37,957 nt of DNA from a virus (IMGVR_UViG_3300029985_000091:1-37957), one strand, 5' to 3'; positions 27,128 to 35,262 are shown, counted from the first letter of the stretch. Numbers and translations are program-made. Notes: generated by a model from the sequence alone, not told the origin.

Positions 27128-28354
27128 ATGAAAAAACTTCTTGAACTCGGCAAATTTTACAACTCTGGCTTCGTAAAGAGCAAAGCGGATTATATCAACT
27201 GGCCGAAATACTCTTACGACTTGGTATTGGACGAAGAAATAGGAGCCGCGCATCTTACAGAACAGCCGCCAGCCAGCGAAATGTGGGGAGAATATTGGTA
27301 TAGGTCCGGTATTAATCAGACAATGAGAGACGCCCTTAAGAATATTGTCGATGAAATTTGCAGTAGGATTAAATATAAGAAAGGCGATATATGGCTGGAT
27401 ATTGCTTGCAACGATGGAACGATGTTTAAATTTATTCCAAGTGAATTTATTAAAATTGGTGTCGACCCCGCCGATGACACCTATCTGGCAGAGTCTTCAA
27501 AAGTAGCAGATAAAGTTATTCAAGATTATTTTAGTGCAGATATCTACGCCAAAGCAGGATATAGTCAAAAAGCAAAGGTTATTACTTGTATTGCTATGTT
27601 TTATGATTTGCAAAAGCCGGGTGACTTTATTGAAGAAATTAAGAAAATTTTGGAAGATGATGGCGTTTTTATTATACAATTATCGTATTCTCCGCTAATG
27701 CTTCAACAAATGGCCTATGACAATATTGGAATGGAGCATTATTATTACTATTCTTTAAATAGTTTAAAAAAATTATTCGAAAAACACGGAATGGTCATTG
27801 TTGATGCGAACTTAAATGACGTTAATGGCGGCAGTGTTCGAGTTTATTTTCAAAGAAAAGAACGTAATGTTACCTCGTTTTCTACCGCGCCCGCACGAGC
27901 AGTTTATGATTATCGCATTGATTCCCTCATTACTTACGAAAATACCCATGCTGACATGACTAATCTTGACTCATGGAAGAAGTTTGGAGACCAAATCCAA
28001 AAATTAAAACATGAAACAGTTTCATTTATTAAAGCCGAAAGAGCCAAGGGGAAAATTGTTGGCGCGTATGCAGCAAGTACAAAGGGTAACACCATGTTAC
28101 AAGTTTACGGCTTGGATGAAACTTTGATTGATTTCATCGCTGAACGTTCTCCTTATAAATATGGCTTGGTTACAGTCGGGTCAAACATTCCGATTATCTC
28201 CGAAGATGAAGCTCGCGCGAGAAAGCCGGACTATCTTTTAATGATTGCTTGGCCGTTCGTCAAGGAATTCGTCGAACGAGAAAAGGAGTTCTTAGATAGG
28301 GGTGGCAAGTTTATCATACCTTGTCCCGAATTTCAGATTATTGGAAAGCAATGA
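27128..28354 (+). CDS. Sugar C-methyltransferase, 408 aa
   Basis: Matches the class of SAM-dependent NDP-4-keto-6-deoxy-sugar C-3 methyltransferases: a SAM fold with GDIWLDIACNDGTMFKFIPS (about 94-113), a middle region with LNDVNGGSVRVYF, and a C-terminal domain with KIVGAYAASTKGNTMLQVYG and DYLLMIAWPF. The usual N-terminal zinc-binding cysteines are not present. Known members methylate sugars made by dehydratases such as the Gmd-type enzyme encoded 0.6 kb downstream, so the two may make a branched-chain sugar. The start at 27128 is preferred to one further upstream inside the previous gene. ATGA overlap with the next gene. Confidence 0.8.
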   Translation: MKKLLELGKFYNSGFVKSKADYINWPKYSYDLVLDEEIGAAHLTEQPPASEMWGEYWYRSGINQTMRDALKNIVDEICSRIKYKKGDIWLDIACNDGTMFKFIPSEFIKIGVDPADDTYLAESSKVADKVIQDYFSADIYAKAGYSQKAKVITCIAMFYDLQKPGDFIEEIKKILEDDGVFIIQLSYSPLMLQQMAYDNIGMEHYYYYSLNSLKKLFEKHGMVIVDANLNDVNGGSVRVYFQRKERNVTSFSTAPARAVYDYRIDSLITYENTHADMTNLDSWKKFGDQIQKLKHETVSFIKAERAKGKIVGAYAASTKGNTMLQVYGLDETLIDFIAERSPYKYGLVTVGSNIPIISEDEARARKPDYLLMIAWPFVKEFVEREKEFLDRGGKFIIPCPEFQIIGKQ

Positions 28355-28965
28355 CACAATACTACTCACAGGCCGAACAAGATAAGTGGGTATGCGAAAT
28401 TCTTGACTTTAAGAAAGACGGATACTTCGTTGAAATCGGCGCGTATGACGGAATAGAATCCAGCAACACTTACTTCGTCGAAAAAGAACTCGGATGGAAG
28501 GGTATCTGCATCGAACCCGCGCCTCACATCTTTGACAAACTCGCCGCCAACCGCAAAAGCGTCAATCTTAAAGTCGCGGTGATGGATTATAAGGGAACGA
28601 TTTACTTCGGGGAAGACACCGTTTCTGAAACTCCTAACCGTCATCTCGTAGATTGCGATACCTTGGATAACCTTCTGACGGCCAATAACGCGCCCCTAAA
28701 TATTGATTATATGTCCGTGGATATCGAGGGTTGTGAATACCGAGCCTTGAAAGATTTTCCGTTTAATAAGTGGAACGTAACCCTGCTTACGATTGAGCAC
28801 AACTCTTACAAAGACGGCCCCGAAAAGAAGAACCAGCTTTTCGAACTACTAACTAACAGGGGATTTATGAGAATTGTTGATGATGCAAAAGACCCGCGAG
28901 GACTTCCGTTTGAGGATTGGTATGTAAATAAAAGTTTTTTGGATAAAATCCCTCTAATCGTCTAA
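28351..28965 (+). CDS. FkbM-family methyltransferase, 204 aa
   Basis: Contains YFVEIGAYDGIESSNTYFVE and KELGWKGICIEPAPHIFDKL, the standard FkbM opening, then the DCDTLDNLL and IDYMSVDIEGCEYRALK core, in which VDIEGxE is intact (unlike the first FkbM gene). It should methylate a hydroxyl on a sugar or other small acceptor. It is coupled to the C-methyltransferase by ATGA. It is distinct from the 20792 gene, so the glycan may carry more than one methyl group. Confidence 0.85.
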   Translation: MTQYYSQAEQDKWVCEILDFKKDGYFVEIGAYDGIESSNTYFVEKELGWKGICIEPAPHIFDKLAANRKSVNLKVAVMDYKGTIYFGEDTVSETPNRHLVDCDTLDNLLTANNAPLNIDYMSVDIEGCEYRALKDFPFNKWNVTLLTIEHNSYKDGPEKKNQLFELLTNRGFMRIVDDAKDPRGLPFEDWYVNKSFLDKIPLIV

Positions 28966-28971
28966 TATAAT
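28966..28971 (+). promoter_or_regulatory. -10 box (TATAAT) of the Gmd-type gene
   Basis: Perfect TATAAT five bases before the ATG at 28977. No distinct TTGACA is seen. Confidence 0.6.
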
Positions 28972-28976
28972 GATAC

Positions 28977-30038
28977 ATGAAAATGAATAATATAGCCCTT
29001 ATAACTGGTGCAAATGGTATGGACGCGAAAGCTTTAACAAGACTTTTGTTAAGTAAAGATTATAAAGTTATTTTAACCTATAGGCGTAGCACATATTGGG
29101 ATATCAGTAAAATGAAATCTCTTTTTCAAGATGAGTTGACTAAATATCCAAATTCCGAACTATATTTTGAGCCATGTGACATCTCTGACCAGAATAGCGT
29201 CAATGAATGTCTTAAGTCAACACTTAAAAGACACAGTAGGATTGATGAGTTATATCTTCTTGCAGCCAATTCACACGTCGGAGAGTCTTTCAAAAATAAA
29301 GAATTATGTATTTTAGTTAATGGTCAGAGCGTATATTTTTTTCTTGAATGTCTTAAGAATTTTAGCCCCAGCACTCGAACGTATTTCGCGGGAACCAGCG
29401 AACTAATTGGCGGGATAGAAAGCGGGTCATTTAATGAAAATACCCCTTGGAATCCTAGAAGTGCATATTCAATTGGGAAAGAGTTAGGGGCAAGATGGAT
29501 GAATTTCTATCGCGATTCTACCGATATAGGTATGTTTTGTTGTGTGGGTATTTTGGGGAATCACTCCAATTGTGAAAGAACTCTGGACTTTGCTGTCAAA
29601 AAAATTACCAATACAGCAGCTAGAATTGCGCTCGGAAAGCAGGATAAACTAAAACTAGGACATTTAGAGTGGGCTAGAGACGAAAGTTGGGCGGACTTTT
29701 CTTGTGAGGGTATGTGGCAAATGTTACAGCAAGAGAAACCAGAAAATTACGTCCTAGGCAATGGAATCGCGAATTGGGGAACCAGTTATGTAGATTTGGC
29801 ATTTAAACATTTTAATCTTGATTGGCATGACTATGTTGAATTTGATAAAACGCTGCTTCGGCCAAATGAAGTGGTTCGTCTTGTCGCGGATTCAACCAAA
29901 GCCCAACAAAAACTCGGCTGGATTCCCGAAAGAATCTCGTTCAAACAGCACATTGACCTCATGTGTGATTTTGACTATCAGCTTGAACAAGGGTTAAATC
30001 CCAAACGCCCCGACGTTTTTAACTTGACAAAATCTTAA
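28977..30038 (+). CDS. gmd: GDP-mannose 4,6-dehydratase-like (Gmd family), 353 aa
   Basis: A short-chain dehydratase of the Gmd family: TGANGMDAKAL (NAD(P)-binding GxxG loop, about 10-20), LLAANSHVGESF, GTSELIGG, the active-site YSIGK, NHSNCERTLDFAVKKIT, and ARDESWADF at the positions used for GDP-mannose. The reaction is GDP-mannose to GDP-4-keto-6-deoxymannose, precursor of GDP-fucose, GDP-rhamnose and perosamine. No fucose synthase or aminotransferase is in view. With the C-methyltransferase upstream it could start a branched or 6-deoxy sugar path. The symbol is by family only. Confidence 0.8.
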   Translation: MKMNNIALITGANGMDAKALTRLLLSKDYKVILTYRRSTYWDISKMKSLFQDELTKYPNSELYFEPCDISDQNSVNECLKSTLKRHSRIDELYLLAANSHVGESFKNKELCILVNGQSVYFFLECLKNFSPSTRTYFAGTSELIGGIESGSFNENTPWNPRSAYSIGKELGARWMNFYRDSTDIGMFCCVGILGNHSNCERTLDFAVKKITNTAARIALGKQDKLKLGHLEWARDESWADFSCEGMWQMLQQEKPENYVLGNGIANWGTSYVDLAFKHFNLDWHDYVEFDKTLLRPNEVVRLVADSTKAQQKLGWIPERISFKQHIDLMCDFDYQLEQGLNPKRPDVFNLTKS

Positions 30039-30052
30039 AAATACCCTAATAT
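30024..30052 (+). promoter_or_regulatory. Sigma-70 promoter, near-leaderless
   Basis: TTGACA (30024-30029, inside the end of the Gmd-type gene), a 17-bp spacer and TAATAT (30047-30052), seven bases before the ATG at 30060. It opens the replication block. Confidence 0.8.
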
Positions 30053-30059
30053 TAGAGGT

Positions 30060-30449
30060 ATGTTAAGCAAATCCGGTCGCAAACTCAGCAACCCGCAAAT
30101 TCTAATCAACAAATTCGTTGATTCTGAGCGTTTTTCGGACAAGGGGTTCTGGCCTCGCGAAATGAAAATTGCTTCAAAGCTCATTAAGACTTACGATTTG
30201 CAGTTTTTATTGGCGGCGATTCCACCCTACGGCAAAAGGGTTCCGTCTCTCGCATATTTCATCGCGGATTACGGCCAGCAATACCTACAGGAAGCGTTTT
30301 ATAATTATAAAAAATCAACAAGTGATTTCTCCCCGAAAATTGAATCCATCCCCCTCGAAAACACCAAAATCGGCGAAGACGTTATAATTGAGAAAAAGCC
30401 GCGCACGTTGAAGGATTTTCTTGGCATGTATCAGACATCGGTAATGTAA
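30060..30449 (+). CDS. Hypothetical protein before RecA, 129 aa
   Basis: A basic N-terminus (SKSGRKLSNPQILINKFVD), a helical middle (EMKIASKLIKTYDLQFLLAA), then SLAYFIADYGQQYLQEAFYN and a Lys-rich end. No family is recognised; cysteines are absent. It is the first gene of the replication operon, transcribed from a consensus promoter, and lies 3 bases from the zinc-ribbon gene. It may be an accessory replication or recombination factor; that is inference from position only. Confidence 0.6.
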   Translation: MLSKSGRKLSNPQILINKFVDSERFSDKGFWPREMKIASKLIKTYDLQFLLAAIPPYGKRVPSLAYFIADYGQQYLQEAFYNYKKSTSDFSPKIESIPLENTKIGEDVIIEKKPRTLKDFLGMYQTSVM

Positions 30450-30452
30450 TTT

Positions 30453-30677
30453 ATGGCTCTAATCACAACATTGACCTGCTTGGAATGCGAAAAAGACAAA
30501 TACGAGGTTGTTGATGGAAGCGGAGTCTGTCAAGACTGTCGCTGGAAGAAATACAATAAAGCCAAGCGTCAGTTTTTGTCCGGTTTAAAGGGCCTGACTC
30601 CCGAAGAGAGACTATCGCGTATTGAAGAGTTACTTTACGAAAATCCGCCGCATAAACATACAAAGATACAATATTAA
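30453..30677 (+). CDS. Zinc-ribbon protein, 74 aa
   Basis: C9/C12 (TCLECEKDK) and C26/C29 (GVCQDCRWKK) form a short zinc ribbon, followed by a helical tail (LKGLTPEERLSRIEELLYE). This ribbon-plus-LTPEERLSRIEELL layout is one I associate with small phage proteins next to replication genes; the activity is unknown. It lies between the 129-aa gene and RecA, 3 bases before the latter. Confidence 0.7.
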   Translation: MALITTLTCLECEKDKYEVVDGSGVCQDCRWKKYNKAKRQFLSGLKGLTPEERLSRIEELLYENPPHKHTKIQY

Positions 30678-30680
30678 TTT

Positions 30681-32864
30681 ATGGCAAAAGAAAAAATACA
30701 AAAACCAGAAGAAAAAACAGATTCACAACAAGCAAGGATGCAAGCCGTTCTCGACAAAAACGGCCACTTCAACGACATTGAGCCTCAGTCATACGAAATA
30801 TCAACTGGTAGCCTTAAATTCGACCTACAACTCGGCGGGGGGTTGCATAACACCATTGTCCGTTGCGCGGGTCCAGCCGAAGCAGGTAAAGCACAGCCGA
30901 TTGATAGTAAAGTAATGACCCCCTATGGATGGAAATCAATCGGGGATTTGAAACAGAGCTGTCTTGTTATTGGTTCCGATGGGAAAGCAAAACAAGTTCT
31001 TAATATTTTCCCCCAAGGGATAAAAAAAATTAATAAGGTTATATTTGAAGACTATACAGAGGTTTATTGTTGCGATGAGCATCTGTGGCTGACCAGAAAC
31101 CAAAATGACAGAGAGCGAAATAAAAAAGGTTCAGTAAAGACGACCGGCTTTCTTAAGCAAACGTTAAAAATAGGCGACCATAAAAATCATTCCATTCCTT
31201 ATGTTAAGGCTGTCGAGTTTAAAACCCAAAATGAAAAACTACCAATAGACCCATATGTATTAGGGTTATTGCTTGGAGACGGTTCTTTTAGAAGGAAGAA
31301 TGAGGTTTCATATACTACGGCTGACCAACAATTGTTGAACGAGATAGACAAGAGACTTAAATTCTCTGATAAAAGAATTAAAAAAATAGGAAAAACAAGG
31401 AGATACGAATATTATATCTATTCCCCGAAATTAAGAAATACCCTTACCGAGATGGGATTATGGGGTAAGTTGTCTTATGATAAGTTTATTCCTGAAACTT
31501 ACTTATACTCCTCTATTCTCAACAGAAAAAAAATTCTACAGGGATTAATGGATACCGATGGCAATAATACTCGGCCAGATAAAAATAGTGGAGCGGAATT
31601 TTCTTCGACATCCATTAAATTAGCAGAACAAGTAGTCTTTTTAGTAAGAAGTTTAGGAGGGCGAGCCACTTACAAAAGCAGAATTACATCCTTTACTCAT
31701 AAAGGAATCAAAAAGAAAGGTCATATAAGTTACAGAGTTAGAATGAGTTTTTCAAATTTTTGTCCCTTTATTCTCGAACGCAAAAAAAATCTCTATCAAA
31801 ATAGAATTTTTGAATCCGAAAAACTGATAGTAGACATCCAACCCGCCGGAGAAAAAGAATGCGTCTGTATTCAAGTTGACTCACCAGATAATCTTTACCT
31901 AACCGAGGGATTTAATCTTACCCATAATACTTCATTTTCCCTAAATGTCGCTAAAATATTTCTTTCAGAAAAAAATCGGCGTGGAGTTTACTTTCTTTCA
32001 GATAAAGACCTTAGCGAAAACCTTCTTGAAAGATGTGGGGTAAAATTTGTGGATAAACTAGAGGATTGGGAAGATGGGACCTGTTATATTATTCGTACCC
32101 GCGAATATGAGACCGTTTGCAACACAATTAAAGGATTAATCGGTTCAGGCGGAAAATATTTTACAGATAAACAATACATTTTTGTTCTGGACTCGATGGA
32201 TAATTTTGCCCCTAGAGCGGCTTTCGACGTTGACTTTGGAGAGTCTTCTCAAAAAGGCGGAATTACGGCTATTACTTCACATTTTTTTAAATGTTTTAAT
32301 ATCTTATTGCCGCGACTTGGCCACACGACCATAATGATTTCTCAATTTCGAGATACAGTTCAAATTGGGAAACAGCAAGCCGCTTGGAAACAAATGAAGA
32401 CCTCCGGCGGAAGGAGTCTTGAACACGCCGCTTCTTGGGCTTTTGAATTTCTACCAGTTCAGAATGGTCAGATTGACATGTTTTGGGACGGCGAAATGTA
32501 TAAAAGCAAAAAGATTGGACATAACTGCATTATACGACTACAAAAAACGACCAACGAGACAACGGGAGAGACAGTAAGGTATCCTATTATCTATGGGCGT
32601 GAAGCCGGAAACTCAATATGGGTTGAAAAAGAATTGTATGATTTGGGTTTGTTTTATCAAATGTTAAAAAGCAAGGGTTCTTGGATTGAATTTGATTCAT
32701 CCGTTCTTAAAGAAATTCGAGAGATTAACCCCGATTTCCCCGAAAAGATACAGGGCGAAGATAAATGCGTAAAACTTTTTGAAGCCAACCCAAAAGTATC
32801 ACAGTTTCTATATACTAAAATTAAAAAATTAGTGGCCGGAGCAACTTCAAATGAGGCTCTATAA
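30681..32864 (+). CDS. RecA/UvsX-like recombinase with intein, 727-aa precursor
   Basis: The extein is a RecA-type recombinase: a YEISTGSLKFDLQLGGGL strand-loop, a Walker A (GPAEAGK|TS) split by the intein after Lys70, a Walker B region YIFVLDSMDNF, and SGGRSLEHAASWAFEFLP in the DNA-binding L2 area, ending helical and basic. It should coat single-stranded DNA and pair homologous strands for phage recombination-dependent replication. The spliced protein would be about 381 aa, near UvsX length. The ATP site exists only after splicing. Overlaps the next gene by 14 bases. Confidence 0.9.
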   Translation: MAKEKIQKPEEKTDSQQARMQAVLDKNGHFNDIEPQSYEISTGSLKFDLQLGGGLHNTIVRCAGPAEAGKAQPIDSKVMTPYGWKSIGDLKQSCLVIGSDGKAKQVLNIFPQGIKKINKVIFEDYTEVYCCDEHLWLTRNQNDRERNKKGSVKTTGFLKQTLKIGDHKNHSIPYVKAVEFKTQNEKLPIDPYVLGLLLGDGSFRRKNEVSYTTADQQLLNEIDKRLKFSDKRIKKIGKTRRYEYYIYSPKLRNTLTEMGLWGKLSYDKFIPETYLYSSILNRKKILQGLMDTDGNNTRPDKNSGAEFSSTSIKLAEQVVFLVRSLGGRATYKSRITSFTHKGIKKKGHISYRVRMSFSNFCPFILERKKNLYQNRIFESEKLIVDIQPAGEKECVCIQVDSPDNLYLTEGFNLTHNTSFSLNVAKIFLSEKNRRGVYFLSDKDLSENLLERCGVKFVDKLEDWEDGTCYIIRTREYETVCNTIKGLIGSGGKYFTDKQYIFVLDSMDNFAPRAAFDVDFGESSQKGGITAITSHFFKCFNILLPRLGHTTIMISQFRDTVQIGKQQAAWKQMKTSGGRSLEHAASWAFEFLPVQNGQIDMFWDGEMYKSKKIGHNCIIRLQKTTNETTGETVRYPIIYGREAGNSIWVEKELYDLGLFYQMLKSKGSWIEFDSSVLKEIREINPDFPEKIQGEDKCVKLFEANPKVSQFLYTKIKKLVAGATSNEAL
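30891..31928 (+). mobile_element. Ala1 (class 3-like) LAGLIDADG intein in RecA Walker A, 346 aa
   Basis: Residues 71-416 of the precursor. It starts with Ala71 (AQPIDSKVMTPYGWKSIGDL) instead of Cys/Ser and ends NLTHN before Thr417. Block B reads CDEHLWL with Trp136 two residues after His134, and block F reads ECVCIQVDSPDNLYLT with Cys396 in the place of the usual Asp. Ala1, block-B Trp and block-F Cys are marks of class 3 inteins, which use the block-F Cys as first nucleophile. Two LAGLIDADG motifs (VLGLLLGDGS, LQGLMDTDGN) mark a homing endonuclease. Confidence 0.85.
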
Positions 32865-33264
32865 TACATACGGTAAATTAGTTAATAAAAATGTCTCCCA
32901 ATATTTGATTGATTGGGACGGTAAGAGTCGGTCGAAGTTACAGTTTAATGTGAAGCAATTTCTTAAGCCATTTTGGTCTAATATGCTTTGCTACGAAGAA
33001 TTCCCTGCCTTCGGGTCTTTATTGAAGGTAGATATCGTTAATCTTACCCTAAAGATAGCAGTTGAAATTGACGGCCAGCAACATAATGAGATGGGATGGT
33101 TTCATAACAACAGCCCCTCTAAGTATCTCGCCGCAATTAAAAATGATATAAAAAAAGACGCTTGGCTTGAGAAGAACGAATTTCAGTTGGTCAGAATCAA
33201 TTATGATGAGGTAGACAAACTTTCCCCCGCCTTCTTCAAAGAAAAATTTGATATTACTTTGTAA
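32851..33264 (+). CDS. PD-(D/E)XK endonuclease (Vsr/DUF559-like), 137 aa
   Basis: The core LLKVDIVNLTLKIAVEIDGQ, followed by HNE, IKNDIKKDAWLEKN and FQLVRINYDEV, has the D-x(n)-E-I-D-G-Q-Q-H pattern of the Vsr-like/DUF559 nuclease group, where D and E bind Mg2+ and the final R/Y region completes the fold. The N-terminal third is basic and could grip DNA. It likely nicks or cuts DNA during recombination or repair, in line with its place right after recA (14-base overlap). It may also be a homing-type or host-DNA-degrading nuclease. Confidence 0.75.
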   Translation: MRLYNTYGKLVNKNVSQYLIDWDGKSRSKLQFNVKQFLKPFWSNMLCYEEFPAFGSLLKVDIVNLTLKIAVEIDGQQHNEMGWFHNNSPSKYLAAIKNDIKKDAWLEKNEFQLVRINYDEVDKLSPAFFKEKFDITL

Positions 33265-33324
33265 AGAGTAAATTACGCCATAACTTCTGAATATTTTCTG
33301 CTATAATAAAGTGTAATTATTAGT

Positions 33325-33618
33325 ATGAAAGAAGAACAACAAGCCCCGCAAAACGACGGCAGAATTCCAGAGGAAGTTCTTGACCAGTTGAACGAGCATT
33401 GTGTCGGCGGATTTATCGTTTTCTACTTTAACTCGGAGCATGGGCATCCCGAAGAGGCCGTTACTTTTGATTCCCCCGCTCATTGTTTGGCATTACAACA
33501 ACACATCGGAGCGTGGAGTAAAGCCATTTCAGACTTGGGCGTTGAAAGTCAAAAGGCCGAGTTTATGATGGGTATGGAACCGCCGGAAGACGGGGAAGAA
33601 GAATTTAAGGAAGCTTAA
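33325..33618 (+). CDS. Acidic hypothetical phage protein, 97 aa
   Basis: Starts KEEQQAPQNDGRIPEEVLDQ; the core LNEHCVGGFIVFYFNSEHGH with VTFDSPAHCLALQQHIGAWS forms a beta-sheet/helix pattern seen in small phage proteins of unknown function. It ends very acidic. A GTGTAATTAT box ends seven bases before its ATG, and a second TATAAT lies further upstream, so it may have its own promoter between the RecA and DnaB parts. Function unknown. Confidence 0.6.
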   Translation: MKEEQQAPQNDGRIPEEVLDQLNEHCVGGFIVFYFNSEHGHPEEAVTFDSPAHCLALQQHIGAWSKAISDLGVESQKAEFMMGMEPPEDGEEEFKEA

Positions 33619-33621
33619 TCC

Positions 33622-33650
33622 TTGACTTTTCCCGAAAATCCTGATATAGT
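33622..33650 (+). promoter_or_regulatory. Sigma-70 promoter of dnaB
   Basis: TTGACT (33622-33627), a 17-bp spacer and TATAGT (33645-33650), nine bases before the ATG at 33660; the leader would be only a few bases. Confidence 0.8.
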
Positions 33651-33659
33651 TATTAGGAA

Positions 33660-35141
33660 ATGTCACTATCTTCGATTCAAGTTGAACGCCACGCTCTCTC
33701 TGGACTTGTAAATAATCCCGATATCTTGGCAGAAGTCGAATCTTTCATGTCTGAGAAAGACTTCGTGGCTCAACCGCATAGTACGATTTATAGTGTCCTA
33801 AAATCTTCTTATCTCGCAAATGAGAAAATTGACAAGGTTTTACTGGCACAGAAAATTAAGAATTTGGGGATAGCGTTCAAAGGAGAAATTGATATTTTCT
33901 CTTACCTCGAAAGCATAACTTTTACACCTCTTACAAAAGACGCTACGATTAAGGCTTGTAAGGAATTAGTCAAGCTCCGCGTTTTAAGGGAAATAGATGG
34001 GACTTGCAATGAGATTCAATCCCACATTAAAAAATCAGTCAACCAAGAGCTTGAAGCTACGATAACCGAAATTGATGGAATCTACGGAGCAAAAATTAAT
34101 TCATTTGCAGTAGAAGATGGTGAAGTTGATTTGTTTGATGGGATGGAAGATTTGGTCGAGGAAAGGGGAAATAATCCCGTTGAAGAAACGGGCCTACAGA
34201 CGCCATACCCGGAATTTAATAGATTGTATGGGGGTCTACGTGCCGGAAATCTATATATTATCGCTGCAAGAGCCAAGGCTGGTAAAAGTAATTGGATTGA
34301 CGAAACAGCGAGTGAGATGAGTAAGATGCATAAATGTCCGGTCCTAATTTTAGACACCGAATTATCGACAGAAGAAGTCCAATTTAGAACGATAGCCGCA
34401 AAAAGTGGAGTTCCAATGTGGTTCATAGAAACTGGGAACTTTAGAAAGAATCCCGATTATCTTAAAAGAGTAAGAGACACCTTAAAAGGTATTAAAACAG
34501 AATATAATGTTACCCACTACGCCATTGGCAATAAAAAGATAGAACAAGTAATTTCTATAGCCCGCAGATGGTATTTAAAAAAAGTGGGTCGAGGTAATAA
34601 ATGTTTGATTTGTTTTGATTATATTAAAGCTTTGGATAAATTAGGCTACAACCAATCAGAGTTTGCCCTTATGGGCGAAAAAGTCGACGCCCTTAAGAAA
34701 CTCGCAGAAGAATTACAGTGTCCAGTCCTTTCTGCTGTGCAGTCAAACAGACAAGGAATTACGAGTAATAAAAGCGTAGAAGATTTAAACGATGATGAGA
34801 GTTCGGTGGCGGTCAGTGACAGAATCACATGGTATTCTAGCGGAGTTTGGATTTTAAGAAGGAGAGTCTCGGAAGAAATAGTTTTAGACACTATTGAATC
34901 AGGTTCACACAAATTAATTTGCTTGGTCAACAGATTCTGCGGGCGCGATGCCGCTGGCCATCAGGACAAAATTTTACGCGTCTTTCCCGATGGAAAGAAA
35001 AAGTATATAAATAACTTTGTAAATTTTGATATTAAGAATTTTAAAGTAACTGAATGTGGCTCGTTAAAAGATTCAATCGCTCGTGCTAATGCTCAGTTTT
35101 TAGTTTCGGATAAACCCGAAATAGTTGAAGAAACTTTATAA
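33660..35141 (+). CDS. dnaB: Replicative DnaB-family DNA helicase, 493 aa
   Basis: An N-terminal helical domain (about 1-140; QVERHALSGLVNNPDIL opening) and a RecA-like C-terminal motor. The latter has LYGGLRAGNLYIIAARAKAGKS (Walker A, about 203-210), a LILDTELSTEEVQFRTIAAK segment, CLICFDYIKAL as the Walker B strand, and CPVLSAVQSNRQG with the sensor Gln. It should ring the lagging strand and unwind the phage fork, loading with the primase encoded 1 kb downstream. No dnaC-like loader is in view. Length fits phage DnaB. It starts from a consensus promoter nine bases upstream. Confidence 0.92.
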   Translation: MSLSSIQVERHALSGLVNNPDILAEVESFMSEKDFVAQPHSTIYSVLKSSYLANEKIDKVLLAQKIKNLGIAFKGEIDIFSYLESITFTPLTKDATIKACKELVKLRVLREIDGTCNEIQSHIKKSVNQELEATITEIDGIYGAKINSFAVEDGEVDLFDGMEDLVEERGNNPVEETGLQTPYPEFNRLYGGLRAGNLYIIAARAKAGKSNWIDETASEMSKMHKCPVLILDTELSTEEVQFRTIAAKSGVPMWFIETGNFRKNPDYLKRVRDTLKGIKTEYNVTHYAIGNKKIEQVISIARRWYLKKVGRGNKCLICFDYIKALDKLGYNQSEFALMGEKVDALKKLAEELQCPVLSAVQSNRQGITSNKSVEDLNDDESSVAVSDRITWYSSGVWILRRRVSEEIVLDTIESGSHKLICLVNRFCGRDAAGHQDKILRVFPDGKKKYINNFVNFDIKNFKVTECGSLKDSIARANAQFLVSDKPEIVEETL

Positions 35142-35146
35142 CTTTT

Positions 35147-35260
35147 ATGAAATTAGGTGTAATATATTTTAACGCAGCAAACGGTAAGAAATTTTACTAT
35201 CCTATGTTCCCCTTAGAAGGGACTTCTAGGCTTACCCCTGACTGCGTTACCATAGGATAG
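35147..35260 (+). CDS. Possible small protein, 37 aa
   Basis: A 37-codon frame between dnaB and the GIY-YIG gene: MKLGVIYFNAANGKKFYYPM, then FPLEGTSRLTPDCVTIG. It starts 5 bases after the dnaB stop and ends 2 bases before the next ATG, so it fits the operon packing, but it is short and has no recognisable family. A GTGTAATAT box lies inside it (35158-35166) and could alternatively be a promoter for the GIY-YIG gene. Confidence 0.35.
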   Translation: MKLGVIYFNAANGKKFYYPMFPLEGTSRLTPDCVTIG

Positions 35261-35262
35261 AA

